DNA of 64,000 nt. It comes from Carboxylicivirga linearis (lineage in GTDB: Bacteria; Bacteroidota; Bacteroidia; Bacteroidales; Marinilabiliaceae). A program made the translations under genes and the position numbers. This document shows positions 9,415-18,091 of this stretch, in pieces; position 1 is the first letter of the stretch, and each line of letters begins with the position of its first letter. The DNA lies in NCBI RefSeq assembly GCF_018271995.1, contig NZ_JAGUCO010000011.1, positions 62,001 through 126,000 of the forward strand, in the 5' to 3' direction. The notes below the pieces were generated by a model. It ran no database searches. It was not told where the DNA came from and worked only from the letters and a program-made list of their open reading frames with translations.

Positions 9415-10599
9415 ATGGAGTACAGACGATTCGGGAAGACCAACAAAAAAATTAGTGCAATAACAATGGGTGGTATGCGGTTTAAGAAGGTTTGGGATAA
9501 TCCCAGACAAGAAATACCACACGAAACACAAGACCATTGCAATAACTTAGTTGATTTAGCCATTAAAAACGGCATTAATCATTTCGAAACTGCTTACGGA
9601 TATATTAAAAGTGAGACCGTTTTTGGTCGTACTTTAAATGATGAATTAAAAATTGACCGATCGTCTTATCACCTTATGACAAAAGGTAATCCCCAAACGG
9701 CTGAAGAAACACGTAAGCTGGTTGAGGAACAACTAAAAACTCTTAAAACCGATTACTTCGACTTTTATGCATGGCATGGGATTAACACAGACGAGCTGGT
9801 TCAGGCGTCATGCAAAACAGGCGGCCCTGTTGAAGAACTGCTTAAGATGAAAGAAGAAGGGATTATTCAGCATGTTGGTTTTAGTACACATGGTCCGTTA
9901 GGTGTTATACAGAATGCTATAAATACCGATTTGTTTGAATTTGTAAATCTGCACTATTATTATTTTTATCAACGAAACGAAGCCGCTGTTAAGCTGGCTC
10001 AGAAAAAAGATATGGGCGTTTTTATTATTTCGCCTAACGATAAGGGTGGACAACTCTATAAAGCTCCCGAAAAAATAAAGAAAGCCATTCCTCATGCCAC
10101 ACCCATTCAATGGAATGCCCGTTTTTGCTTAAGTAATCCTGCCATACACACCTTATCTTTTGGCATGACTGAAATGGCGCATTTCGAAGAGATGAAAGGC
10201 ATATTCCCAAGCTCTATTCCTTTAAATGATAATGATCAAAAGGCAAAATATAAACTTGATCAGATGGTTCATGATGATCCTTATGCAGCCATTGACTCCT
10301 GGCATTTAGAAGAGGATCCTTCGGATATGGATATTCCTTTGTTATTGCATTGGCGTAAACTATGGAAATGCTATGATTTGCTTGATTTTGCCAAATACCG
10401 TTATAAAGAATTAAAAACACCTAATCATTGGGTTCCGGGAGTATTTGCCACTCCTGAAGCAATTGATAAAATTGATTTTTCAAAAGTTCCATCGGATCTA
10501 CCTCTTCGCGAAATGCTTACAGAGGTACACAAAACGTTATATCAGCCTCCTGTTGAGTTTAATTTACTCAATCCTAAAAAAATAACACTGGCAAAGTAA
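9415..10599 (+). CDS. Aldo/keto reductase
   Basis: TIM-barrel NAD(P)H-dependent oxidoreductase. It starts with the typical MEYRRFGKTNKKISAITMGGMRF. The active-site segment reads GINHFETAYGYIKSE, with Glu where most AKRs carry Asp before the catalytic Tyr. Lys in LMTKGNP and His in FYAWHG complete the usual tetrad region. At 394 residues it has the length of AKRs that end in a 4Fe-4S ferredoxin-like tail, but the Cys cluster of those tails is not present. Only one Cys (WKCYDLL) is left there. Substrate unknown. It is transcribed divergently from the ketopantoate reductase-like gene. Confidence 0.87.
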   Translation: MEYRRFGKTNKKISAITMGGMRFKKVWDNPRQEIPHETQDHCNNLVDLAIKNGINHFETAYGYIKSETVFGRTLNDELKIDRSSYHLMTKGNPQTAEETRKLVEEQLKTLKTDYFDFYAWHGINTDELVQASCKTGGPVEELLKMKEEGIIQHVGFSTHGPLGVIQNAINTDLFEFVNLHYYYFYQRNEAAVKLAQKKDMGVFIISPNDKGGQLYKAPEKIKKAIPHATPIQWNARFCLSNPAIHTLSFGMTEMAHFEEMKGIFPSSIPLNDNDQKAKYKLDQMVHDDPYAAIDSWHLEEDPSDMDIPLLLHWRKLWKCYDLLDFAKYRYKELKTPNHWVPGVFATPEAIDKIDFSKVPSDLPLREMLTEVHKTLYQPPVEFNLLNPKKITLAK

Positions 10600-10606
10600 C
10601 TTATTG

Positions 10607-12271
10607 TTACTCTGCCACCCGCATGGTATGAAAGGCTGTAAAAGTTCTTCCATATCTGTCTTCAGCCTTCACTTCAATCATATATCTGCCTACCGGAAAA
10701 TCGCTTCCTATATTTGCCTCCCAAATATGTGTTGATTTGGCAGGCCCCATTAACGGCATTCCGGGAAAATCCTGAACGGTAAGAGTTGAATCTGCCAGCC
10801 AAACTTCATCCAGTTTAATCTTTTTGAAATTCTTCCACCTTTGAGCTATCTTTTCATAATAAGGATCAAACTTTACAACTTTTGTCATTTCTTTCCAGTC
10901 TGTCTGTCCCTTTATCCGGTATTGTAGTTTCGAATTCTCACATCCGTTAAAGAAATTAACCGTAAGTAAAGTCGTATCTGACGAACCCGCCAATATTCCA
11001 CGTGGCACATGAATATTCATCTGATGATCTTTAGAACTTCCTGCAACTTTCCAATCAATTTTATAATCGGCACCATTAAAAGAAATAAATGCATATCCAT
11101 TAGGCGTGCCATCACGCATCATCGTATGTGGAATATCTGTTTCATTTCGCAAACCGCACCACCAGCTACCGCACGAAGTACCCACATTAAAATGATGATG
11201 AGGAACGGCTTGTTGCCAATCGGTATTTTCCTTATGAAAAAAACGATTCTCCTGCATATGAGTATGAGCTGATAACGAAAGTGTATTTGGGAAATCTTTC
11301 AGCAGATCGAATAGCTTTTTCTGATCATCTTTTCGAAAACTACTATCATCAATAGCCAATGGAATATGCATATTAAGAACAACTATTTCATCCTTTGGTA
11401 CGGTATTTAAATAGTTCTCAACAAACTGTAACTGATCATTTCTCAAGCCGCCTTCGTATTTTGTTGAACCGGCTTCTTCGTGATGAAGAATGTCATCCAG
11501 TACAATAAAATGCACTTTGCCATATATAAATGCATAGGTTGAAGGTCCGTAGATACTTTTATAGGTATCATTAGATTGCATATCATCTGGCGACATATAA
11601 TTAACATCGTGGTTACCGGTAACATTATACCATGGAATTCCAATTTGAGCGACAGCCTGATTTAAAGGAGTGAACAAGCTTAGATCATCACCCACAATAT
11701 CTCCCATGGTTATTCCAAACAAGGCCTCATCGTTATCGACCAATTCCGTTATTATATCTTCAGCAAGAAAATCAATCTGCTCAATGCTATAAGGTTGCGT
11801 ATCGCCAAAAACCAATAATTTAAATTCATCCGAACTGTCAACTTTATATAAGGGGAAATTAATCTGATAGGGCAAATCACCTGTGGGTTTGATTCCAGCA
11901 TATTTATAATCACTTGGCGATCCCGATGGTTTGTACAAATAATAAAATTGGGGTAAATTTTGTTGATTTAAAGGAGTCATCCATCCGTCAGGTTTAATGA
12001 TGAATATAACTGCATCATTGGAAACTGAGATTTCGTATTTTCCTTTTTTATTGGTTTTAACAATATCAACACCATTAGAAATTAAAACACCTTCAATTCC
12101 TTTCTCGTTTTTATCTATTACTCCGTTTTTGTTCTCATCATGAAAAACATAGCCTTTAGCTTTTTGATATTCGTCATTACTACCATTAAGCCTTATAGCC
12201 TCATCTCCTATTATGGCTTTACTACTAAATACTGCAAATAAAAAGGATAAAGTAAGAATCAGGTATTTCAT
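10607..12271 (-). CDS. Secreted calcineurin-like phosphoesterase with N- and C-terminal accessory domains
   Basis: Exported metallophosphoesterase. The start at 12271 (MKYLILTLSFLFAVFSSKA) gives a clean signal peptide; a Met 21 bases upstream is the alternative. An N-terminal beta-sandwich contains a Ca-binding-like DENKNGVIDKNEKGIEGV motif. The catalytic core has the metal-ligand blocks VFGDTQPYS, GDIVGDD, GNHDVN, LNMHIPL and SAHTHM. A C-terminal beta domain follows (SSDTTLLTVNFFNG to MRVAE). This three-domain layout is known in Bacteroidota secreted phosphoesterases. The substrate (phosphodiester or phosphomonoester) cannot be read from the sequence. It ends 7 bases from the convergent aldo/keto reductase gene. 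Confidence 0.88.
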   Translation of the reverse strand: MKYLILTLSFLFAVFSSKAIIGDEAIRLNGSNDEYQKAKGYVFHDENKNGVIDKNEKGIEGVLISNGVDIVKTNKKGKYEISVSNDAVIFIIKPDGWMTPLNQQNLPQFYYLYKPSGSPSDYKYAGIKPTGDLPYQINFPLYKVDSSDEFKLLVFGDTQPYSIEQIDFLAEDIITELVDNDEALFGITMGDIVGDDLSLFTPLNQAVAQIGIPWYNVTGNHDVNYMSPDDMQSNDTYKSIYGPSTYAFIYGKVHFIVLDDILHHEEAGSTKYEGGLRNDQLQFVENYLNTVPKDEIVVLNMHIPLAIDDSSFRKDDQKKLFDLLKDFPNTLSLSAHTHMQENRFFHKENTDWQQAVPHHHFNVGTSCGSWWCGLRNETDIPHTMMRDGTPNGYAFISFNGADYKIDWKVAGSSKDHQMNIHVPRGILAGSSDTTLLTVNFFNGCENSKLQYRIKGQTDWKEMTKVVKFDPYYEKIAQRWKNFKKIKLDEVWLADSTLTVQDFPGMPLMGPAKSTHIWEANIGSDFPVGRYMIEVKAEDRYGRTFTAFHTMRVAE

Positions 12272-12471
12272 TTTTTCAGGATTAAAGTTCATAATGCAAC
12301 TTACACAATTTGAAACACATATCGTTAAACTTTGGTTTAATATTGTTTTATTTATCCCTCAATTACTAATGTGTAAAGAATCATCCCTTCTTTCCAGATA
12401 CAAAGAAAGGTCAAGCTTATAATGATAAGACTCAACCTTCAACACCTAACTAATGCCCATTACTTTAAAAG

Positions 12472-13578
12472 CTATACTTTAAAATAGGAAATTGTATTTC
12501 TTAATTTTTGCATCTCTGATTCAATATCCGAAGAGTTGTTTAGCATTTGATCAGAAACCATTAAGGCACCCTGAGCTTTTTGAGATAAAGTCTGCATTAC
12601 CTCATTTATTTGTTCCACACCTGCATTTTGCTGCATATTAGCAGATGATATTTCCTGAATTGAATCAGTTGATTTCTGTATTTTTGGTAAAACATCACTA
12701 AACCTTTCTCCGGCATACCTTGTCATCTGCAGACTATTTTCTGCCTCATTAGAGATGGAAGAAGCTACCTCTTTACTCTTTTCCGCTAGTTTACGCACCT
12801 CTGCAGCCACCACTGAAAATCCTTTACCACTGACACCGGCATTGGCCGCCTCCACTGCCGCATTTAAAGATAGTATATTCGTTTGCAGTGCAATATCAGA
12901 AATCATATTTATTTGTTCGGTAATGGAAGTTACTGCGTGTAAACTTTTTGAAGCTGCGTCATGTACATCCTTTATTTCTTGCTGAGTTTCGGATGCATAC
13001 TTTGAAGCACGTTGAGAATTTACATTGTTATTGGCAATATTACTGGCCATCTCTTCCATTGTTGATGAGATTTCCTCCAGGGAGGATGCTTGCTCATTAA
13101 TGCCTGACGATACATTTTCCGATACTTTTCGTAACTGATAAGCAAGATCTTCAAATTTAGTCATACTCTTATTGGTATCGGAAATAATATTAAGTAATTG
13201 AGTTTTTAGATTAAATAATGAGTTGGTAAGTATCCCCAATTCATTCTTCTTCTTACTCTGTTCTATTTGAATATTTAACTCTCCTTTAGCCAATTCATTG
13301 GCTTGTTCGATGGCTTCATCCAATGGTTTACGCAGTATTTTATTAAGGTAACTGAAAACAAAAAATCCTACTGCAACATTTAATAATGTTATCATTAACG
13401 ACTGCCATCCTTCCACTGAAGATTTAAAATAAGAAGTATAGCTTACAAATAAAATGAAGATTACAATGTATAAACTAAAAGTAAACATTATTGATTTTCG
13501 AAAAATCAATTTTAATAACAGGTATGCAACCGGCATTGTTGCTAAAGCAACCAAGCCTTGCTTTATAAACTCATTCAT
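12472..13578 (-). CDS. Methyl-accepting chemotaxis-like protein without periplasmic sensor domain
   Basis: The protein of 368 residues has two or three hydrophobic helices in the first 80 residues with no extracellular domain between them. A HAMP-like linker ([21 protein letters not shown]) follows, then a methyl-accepting coiled coil with the signalling hairpin [23 protein letters not shown] and [13 protein letters not shown]. Such a protein can only sense the membrane, or a cytoplasmic partner. It is the last gene of a run made of a histidine kinase, a LuxR-type regulator and a lone receiver. No cheA, cheW, cheR or cheB is seen in the window. The output could be non-chemotactic or depend on genes elsewhere. 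Confidence 0.9.
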   Translation of the reverse strand: MNEFIKQGLVALATMPVAYLLLKLIFRKSIMFTFSLYIVIFILFVSYTSYFKSSVEGWQSLMITLLNVAVGFFVFSYLNKILRKPLDEAIEQANELAKGELNIQIEQSKKKNELGILTNSLFNLKTQLLNIISDTNKSMTKFEDLAYQLRKVSENVSSGINEQASSLEEISSTMEEMASNIANNNVNSQRASKYASETQQEIKDVHDAASKSLHAVTSITEQINMISDIALQTNILSLNAAVEAANAGVSGKGFSVVAAEVRKLAEKSKEVASSISNEAENSLQMTRYAGERFSDVLPKIQKSTDSIQEISSANMQQNAGVEQINEVMQTLSQKAQGALMVSDQMLNNSSDIESEMQKLRNTISYFKV

Positions 13579-13601
13579 ATCTCAAATACTATAATTAGTT
13601 T

Positions 13602-14048
13602 TTATTTTCTTGAGGCAGTTAGTTTGATTTCTTGAGGAAAAGCAAATTGTGATTGAACAACCTTACCCAAAACCACTCCTAATTGATTGGCAATATGAAT
13701 CTTACTCACAAACCCCCTGAATCCAGAGCTTATTAGATCATTTAGATATACCTGATCGTTATACAAAGAAACAGCAACTAACTTTACTTTTGGGCTGATG
13801 AAATTTATCTGTTTACCAACATCAATACCATTTAAATCAGGCATATTTATATCAATAATAGCAATATCTGCCCTATACAATTGTGGATGCTCCAGTAGCT
13901 CTTTTCCACTGTTAGCTTCTCCAATTAGTTTAAAACTTTTATGCTTTAATAATAAAACTTTAATCCCTTCAATAAAGTCCTGATGATCATCTGCAATAAT
14001 AATATTAAATTGTCTTTCCCCTATCATATTAGCTTTAACGACAGGCAA
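13602..14048 (-). CDS. Stand-alone response regulator receiver domain
   Basis: Receiver domain of 148 residues with the acidic pair DD at 20-21, the phospho-acceptor Asp66 in IIDINMPDLNG, and Lys in FVSKIH. It resembles NarL/FixJ receivers, but the chain stops after about 20 further residues and has no helix-turn-helix. It may therefore act as a phosphate sink or through protein contact, for example with the MCP-like protein encoded 24 bases downstream. The start could also be the Met at residue 8. Confidence 0.87.
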   Translation of the reverse strand: MPVVKANMIGERQFNIIIADDHQDFIEGIKVLLLKHKSFKLIGEANSGKELLEHPQLYRADIAIIDINMPDLNGIDVGKQINFISPKVKLVAVSLYNDQVYLNDLISSGFRGFVSKIHIANQLGVVLGKVVQSQFAFPQEIKLTASRK

Positions 14049-14122
14049 AAACGTTTGTTGGAAGGAGAACGCTAATTATCCAGGAAAATCACCCTAGTTT
14101 ACAGGTAGGGAAAACCCTAATC

Positions 14123-14758
14123 TTAAATATTTACTACTTTATTTTTAACTGCCCACACAATTAAACCAGCATTATTATTGGTATCCGTTTTACGCATTAA
14201 CTTACTCTTTTGCTTCTCAATAGCTTTTACACTGACAAACATTTTATCGGCAAGTTGTTTATTTGAATATCCTTTACAAATGTTGCCCAGTAGCTTTCGT
14301 TCATCATCGGATAATTCTATCTTCTGATTTTTTTCTCTGATTGTTTCCTTATCTATAACAGCCCTGTATAATAGTTCTTCAGAAAAGAATGTTTGATCAT
14401 TGAATACTTTTCTAATCCCTTTTTCTAAATCAGAAGAAGAAGACTGTTTTAGAATAAACCCTTTGGCTCCGGCTAGCAAAGCATCATAATAATAATCACT
14501 TTCGGGATGCATTGACAACATTATTACTTTAAGTTGAGGCTGGTCTGCCAATGCTTGCTTTGTAGCTTCAATACCATTTAGTTCTGGCATATCAATATCG
14601 CATAGTACTACGTCGGCCTGCACTTTATCTAAGTTATTTATCCATTCCAAGCCATTGGCATATTCCCCAACTATAACAAAATCACCTATCTTATTTATAA
14701 TTAACCGAATACCTTCCCTTACAATAGAATGATCTTCTACCAGTAAAATACGAATCAT
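14123..14758 (-). CDS. LuxR/NarL-family response regulator
   Basis: The receiver domain begins IRILLVEDHSIVREGIRLII, with phospho-acceptor Asp54 in VLCDIDMPELNG and Lys in GFILKQSSS. It is linked to a C-terminal LuxR-type HTH (LSDDERKLLGNICKGYSNKQLADKMFVS is split by the linker; recognition helix KAIEKQKSKLMRK). It starts 2 bases after the histidine kinase stop codon, so the two are translationally coupled and are the obvious cognate pair. Target genes are unknown. The receiver-only and MCP genes just downstream are candidates for the same operon. Confidence 0.92.
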   Translation of the reverse strand: MIRILLVEDHSIVREGIRLIINKIGDFVIVGEYANGLEWINNLDKVQADVVLCDIDMPELNGIEATKQALADQPQLKVIMLSMHPESDYYYDALLAGAKGFILKQSSSSDLEKGIRKVFNDQTFFSEELLYRAVIDKETIREKNQKIELSDDERKLLGNICKGYSNKQLADKMFVSVKAIEKQKSKLMRKTDTNNNAGLIVWAVKNKVVNI

Positions 14759-14760
14759 AT

Positions 14761-16338
14761 TTATTGATTTTCTTCCATTTGAATAATTACTTGAACACCA
14801 TTGCCCGGAGATGTAATATATTTTATAGTTCCACCTACATTATTAATTCTGTTTTGTATATTTATTAGGCCGTTTCCCTTAGTAATACCTTCTTCAAAAT
14901 CAAATCCAATTCCATTGTCGGAATACATTACATTAATCCGTTCTCTTACTTGTTCAATACGAATCGTTAATTCATTGGCTTTACTATATTTCAACGTATT
15001 ATTAATCAACTCAAGGATAGCCCTATACAAAGCAAATTCTACAATATCTTTTTGAAACTTTAATGGTGTTGCATTCAAGCTTACACTAATATCAGAAATA
15101 TCTTTGATATTTTGCAGAAAAGATCGGACAGCTTTCTCTAATCCATATTGTTGTAATAAATGAGGACTCTCATTATTAATTAATAACCGCAGTTCGTTTA
15201 GTGCATTTTCCAGTAATTCATCTAACCGTTTAAGATATTCTTCATTAACTTCCTCTTCATCTCTAAGACTATGTGCATAAATTTTTGCAGTAGTTAAGAG
15301 AGGTCCTAATCCATCGTGTAATTCTCTTCCTATTCGTTCTTTTTCCTTTTTCTCTGTACGTAAAGTACTTTCAATTATTTCTTGTCGTTTTTTGAGCCTT
15401 TCTGTCTGATCTATAAAAGTACAAATCACTTCATTTTCCGTTAAAGTATGGTATACTCGCACATATTTTTTTAAACCTTTTCCTGTGGTAACATGGTAAT
15501 CAATTATATTAGATTTTAAAGGATCAAATGTTTCTACAATATTCTTGACCTCTATCAATTTTTGTTTTCGTTCTTCCTCATCTAAATATGTTTTATTCAA
15601 CCAGGCTTTCACTGTTGGCGTGTCTTCCAACTTTAAACCAAAATAGTCCTCATATGCTCTATTCACCATAGTTACTTCTCTTTTTTTATTGAAGGTTGAA
15701 ACTGGAACAGGCATGAATTCTAAGGTGTGTTTTATCCTCTTTTCGCTGTTAATGTGATTCATCAATTCTATATTATATGCTTTAAAAACCTTAAAAATTG
15801 AGATGAGAGACACATAAGAAATTAGAAAAACAATCATTAAATCAATAATCCAATTGATAATATTGTTCGAAAAAAAATCTCTATTTAAACTAATTTCAAG
15901 TATTCCATTCACAAATAAGTACATTAAAACTAAATAACTTGAACTGATTAAAAGAACAGAAAAGATAAACCAGTGTAATCTAAGATAGAAAAAAGAAACG
16001 CATATGTAAGCTATAATAAAAAGACTGGAATTGCTATAAAAACCAAATTGATAAACACCTGAAACAATGATAAGATATAAAACAACTAAAAAAGAAACAA
16101 CTCTAAGGTTTATTAGAACATATCTACCCCACAGAGCCATTGATGCAGTTAAAACAATAAAACCCATTTTCAAACCAGCAACAACTGATAGCCCTGACCA
16201 AAATAAGGCTATATCATATATCATAATTGGTATAAAAAAAACCGCCAATCCAATCCAGGCATGGTTAATTATCGAGCTTTTTATTTCTTCAAGCGAATCT
16301 GCAAACCCCTTTGGAAATGTAAAGTAATTTTTAAGCAT
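14761..16338 (-). CDS. Membrane sensor histidine kinase, HisKA_3 type, with PAS domain
   Basis: NarX/DesK-like kinase of 525 residues. About six hydrophobic segments lie between residues 28 and 183 without a sizeable periplasmic loop, so it senses within the membrane or from the cytoplasm. A PAS-like domain (about 200-315) is followed by a HisKA_3 dimerisation helix with His341 in RIGRELHDGLGPLL. A HATPase_c domain has NNTLKYSKA (N box), DNGIGFD (G1) and KGNGLINIQNRI (G2). First gene of the signalling operon. The ligand is unknown. Confidence 0.92.
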   Translation of the reverse strand: MLKNYFTFPKGFADSLEEIKSSIINHAWIGLAVFFIPIMIYDIALFWSGLSVVAGLKMGFIVLTASMALWGRYVLINLRVVSFLVVLYLIIVSGVYQFGFYSNSSLFIIAYICVSFFYLRLHWFIFSVLLISSSYLVLMYLFVNGILEISLNRDFFSNNIINWIIDLMIVFLISYVSLISIFKVFKAYNIELMNHINSEKRIKHTLEFMPVPVSTFNKKREVTMVNRAYEDYFGLKLEDTPTVKAWLNKTYLDEEERKQKLIEVKNIVETFDPLKSNIIDYHVTTGKGLKKYVRVYHTLTENEVICTFIDQTERLKKRQEIIESTLRTEKKEKERIGRELHDGLGPLLTTAKIYAHSLRDEEEVNEEYLKRLDELLENALNELRLLINNESPHLLQQYGLEKAVRSFLQNIKDISDISVSLNATPLKFQKDIVEFALYRAILELINNTLKYSKANELTIRIEQVRERINVMYSDNGIGFDFEEGITKGNGLINIQNRINNVGGTIKYITSPGNGVQVIIQMEENQ

Positions 16339-16614
16339 AGATATTCCCCTTATATCTTATATTAAAAAGTTATAACGATTTATATAATCCTTAAATCATT
16401 ATTAATAAGGCCGTAATGGTTAAAAGCAAAGTTAGGTATATTATATTAGTATTTAATTATACTATTTGATTCAAATGTAGTGCTTCCTTACAGTTTAGTG
16501 ATTGAAATCCACTTTTTAGACATTTTGATAATAAGTATATATTCCTGTAAGAAAGAACACTATGCTTATCAGCTTTAAGTAATATTTTTCCTTGCATTTA
16601 AACAAGTTAAAACA

Positions 16615-17997
16615 CTAGATATTAGAAATTAAGTCAAAGGTGAATTTCAAAATCATATCAGACTTATCATTAAGCTCATAATCGGGTTTTACTCCCTTAT
16701 TAACATCAACACCTCCAAACTGAGTGAACTTTTTAGGAGAAATATAAAACGATAGATTCATTACAGGTGTTTGATGCATCCAATAATCGCCATAGTATTC
16801 AATGGTTCCTCCCGTTTCTTCACCAATTAAAGCACCCAGGCCCCACTCTTTAATAACACCTGCAAATGTTGCTGCGGCACTGTATGTACCTTTATCTGTT
16901 AAAACATATAGGTTGCCTTTAAATCGATTATTTTTGGGTGGAGGAAGCTTTATCTGAACAGGTAATAACTGAAGACTGTCAATCGGGGTACTTTTTATCT
17001 GCTCATACGTTTCAGGATACTTTGTTTTATAATATTCAAGCAGATCTCTACTTATCCTGGTTTCTATTAATTGATATTGAGCATAGCTCTGATCTGTTAG
17101 ATAATTCATTAAAGAGTCGACAACAACACTTCTTCCACCACCATTTTCACGTACATCTATTATTAGGTTTTGGATATTCTGTTTACCTATTAAAGAGAAT
17201 GAAGTATCAGCAAAAGTGCAGAATTCATCAAGATCACCAAAGAATTTAATCTTCATCAAAGCAGTTGATTTTGATTCATCAATGGTTAAATCAAACTGTT
17301 GATATTTTTTAGATGAGCTTCTTTTTACACTTTTAAGAAATTCAGTACTTGAGATCCCATCAACTTGCACTCTTTTTAGGGGATGAGATCTGTCAGTAAT
17401 CAACATATCGTAATTTGCTTCCCAACCGTAAACGATCCAAGTCAGAAATCGGAAATAATAAGCTACCTGATTTTGTCGAATATGGGAAGAAGCATCTCCA
17501 AACAAACTTTCCATTTCAGAAATCATATCCTTCACATCTTCACCATTTATCTGCAATATTTCCTCTCCGCCTTCAAACAAAGTGCTATCATTACCCAGGT
17601 AGTAATCTATAAATAATGAACCATCTTCAATGCTTACCAAAAATGGAAATGATAATCCTCCTGACTGGGAATATTCTTTTCGTTGATCAAACGGTATTTG
17701 AATGCCAGTATGTCCGTCTTCAATATTAGCTATTAACCTTGAAAATAATAAATAACAATCATTCTTTGTAAGACTGTCGGGCAAACTGCTTTTTAATTCT
17801 GCCACTTGGTTCTGCCACCAGTTACTTTTCTCTTGATCCAACATTATGGGGTGAATAGCACTAACTTTTTCGGCAAGATAATCCAGATCTGATTCTACTT
17901 CCGCTTTTAAAAAGTATTGATAATTTATTTGCCCATAGGCAATTGACGAAAATAAAATAACTAACAGCGTAAGCAGATTCTTCATAATTGGATTCAA
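16615..17997 (-). CDS. Secreted S41-family (C-terminal processing-like) serine peptidase
   Basis: The 460-residue protein has a signal peptide (MNPIMKNLLTLLVILFSSIAYG; a start at the second Met is equally possible). An N-terminal helical region contains LIANIEDGHTGI, typical of the family. A degenerate PDZ-like section (EILQINGEDVKDMI) precedes the S41 core with IDVRENGGG (281-288). The probable nucleophile is Ser373 in DKGTYSAAATFAG, followed by the GEETGG motif. It probably acts in the periplasm or on the cell surface. The substrate is unknown. The 276-base stretch between it and the histidine kinase gene holds no gene that I can see. Confidence 0.88.
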   Translation of the reverse strand: MNPIMKNLLTLLVILFSSIAYGQINYQYFLKAEVESDLDYLAEKVSAIHPIMLDQEKSNWWQNQVAELKSSLPDSLTKNDCYLLFSRLIANIEDGHTGIQIPFDQRKEYSQSGGLSFPFLVSIEDGSLFIDYYLGNDSTLFEGGEEILQINGEDVKDMISEMESLFGDASSHIRQNQVAYYFRFLTWIVYGWEANYDMLITDRSHPLKRVQVDGISSTEFLKSVKRSSSKKYQQFDLTIDESKSTALMKIKFFGDLDEFCTFADTSFSLIGKQNIQNLIIDVRENGGGRSVVVDSLMNYLTDQSYAQYQLIETRISRDLLEYYKTKYPETYEQIKSTPIDSLQLLPVQIKLPPPKNNRFKGNLYVLTDKGTYSAAATFAGVIKEWGLGALIGEETGGTIEYYGDYWMHQTPVMNLSFYISPKKFTQFGGVDVNKGVKPDYELNDKSDMILKFTFDLISNI

Positions 17998-18091
17998 TAT
18001 TTTTCTAATAACTTAAGGTGCCGTAAATATAGACACTTAATAGAAAAATAAAGAATTACAGAAAAATATTGAGAACAAATAACAATAGCAA

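Noticed and set aside
10569-10640. Terminator between aldo/keto reductase and phosphoesterase
   Set aside because: The genes end 7 bases apart and no clear stem-loop with a T-run is present.
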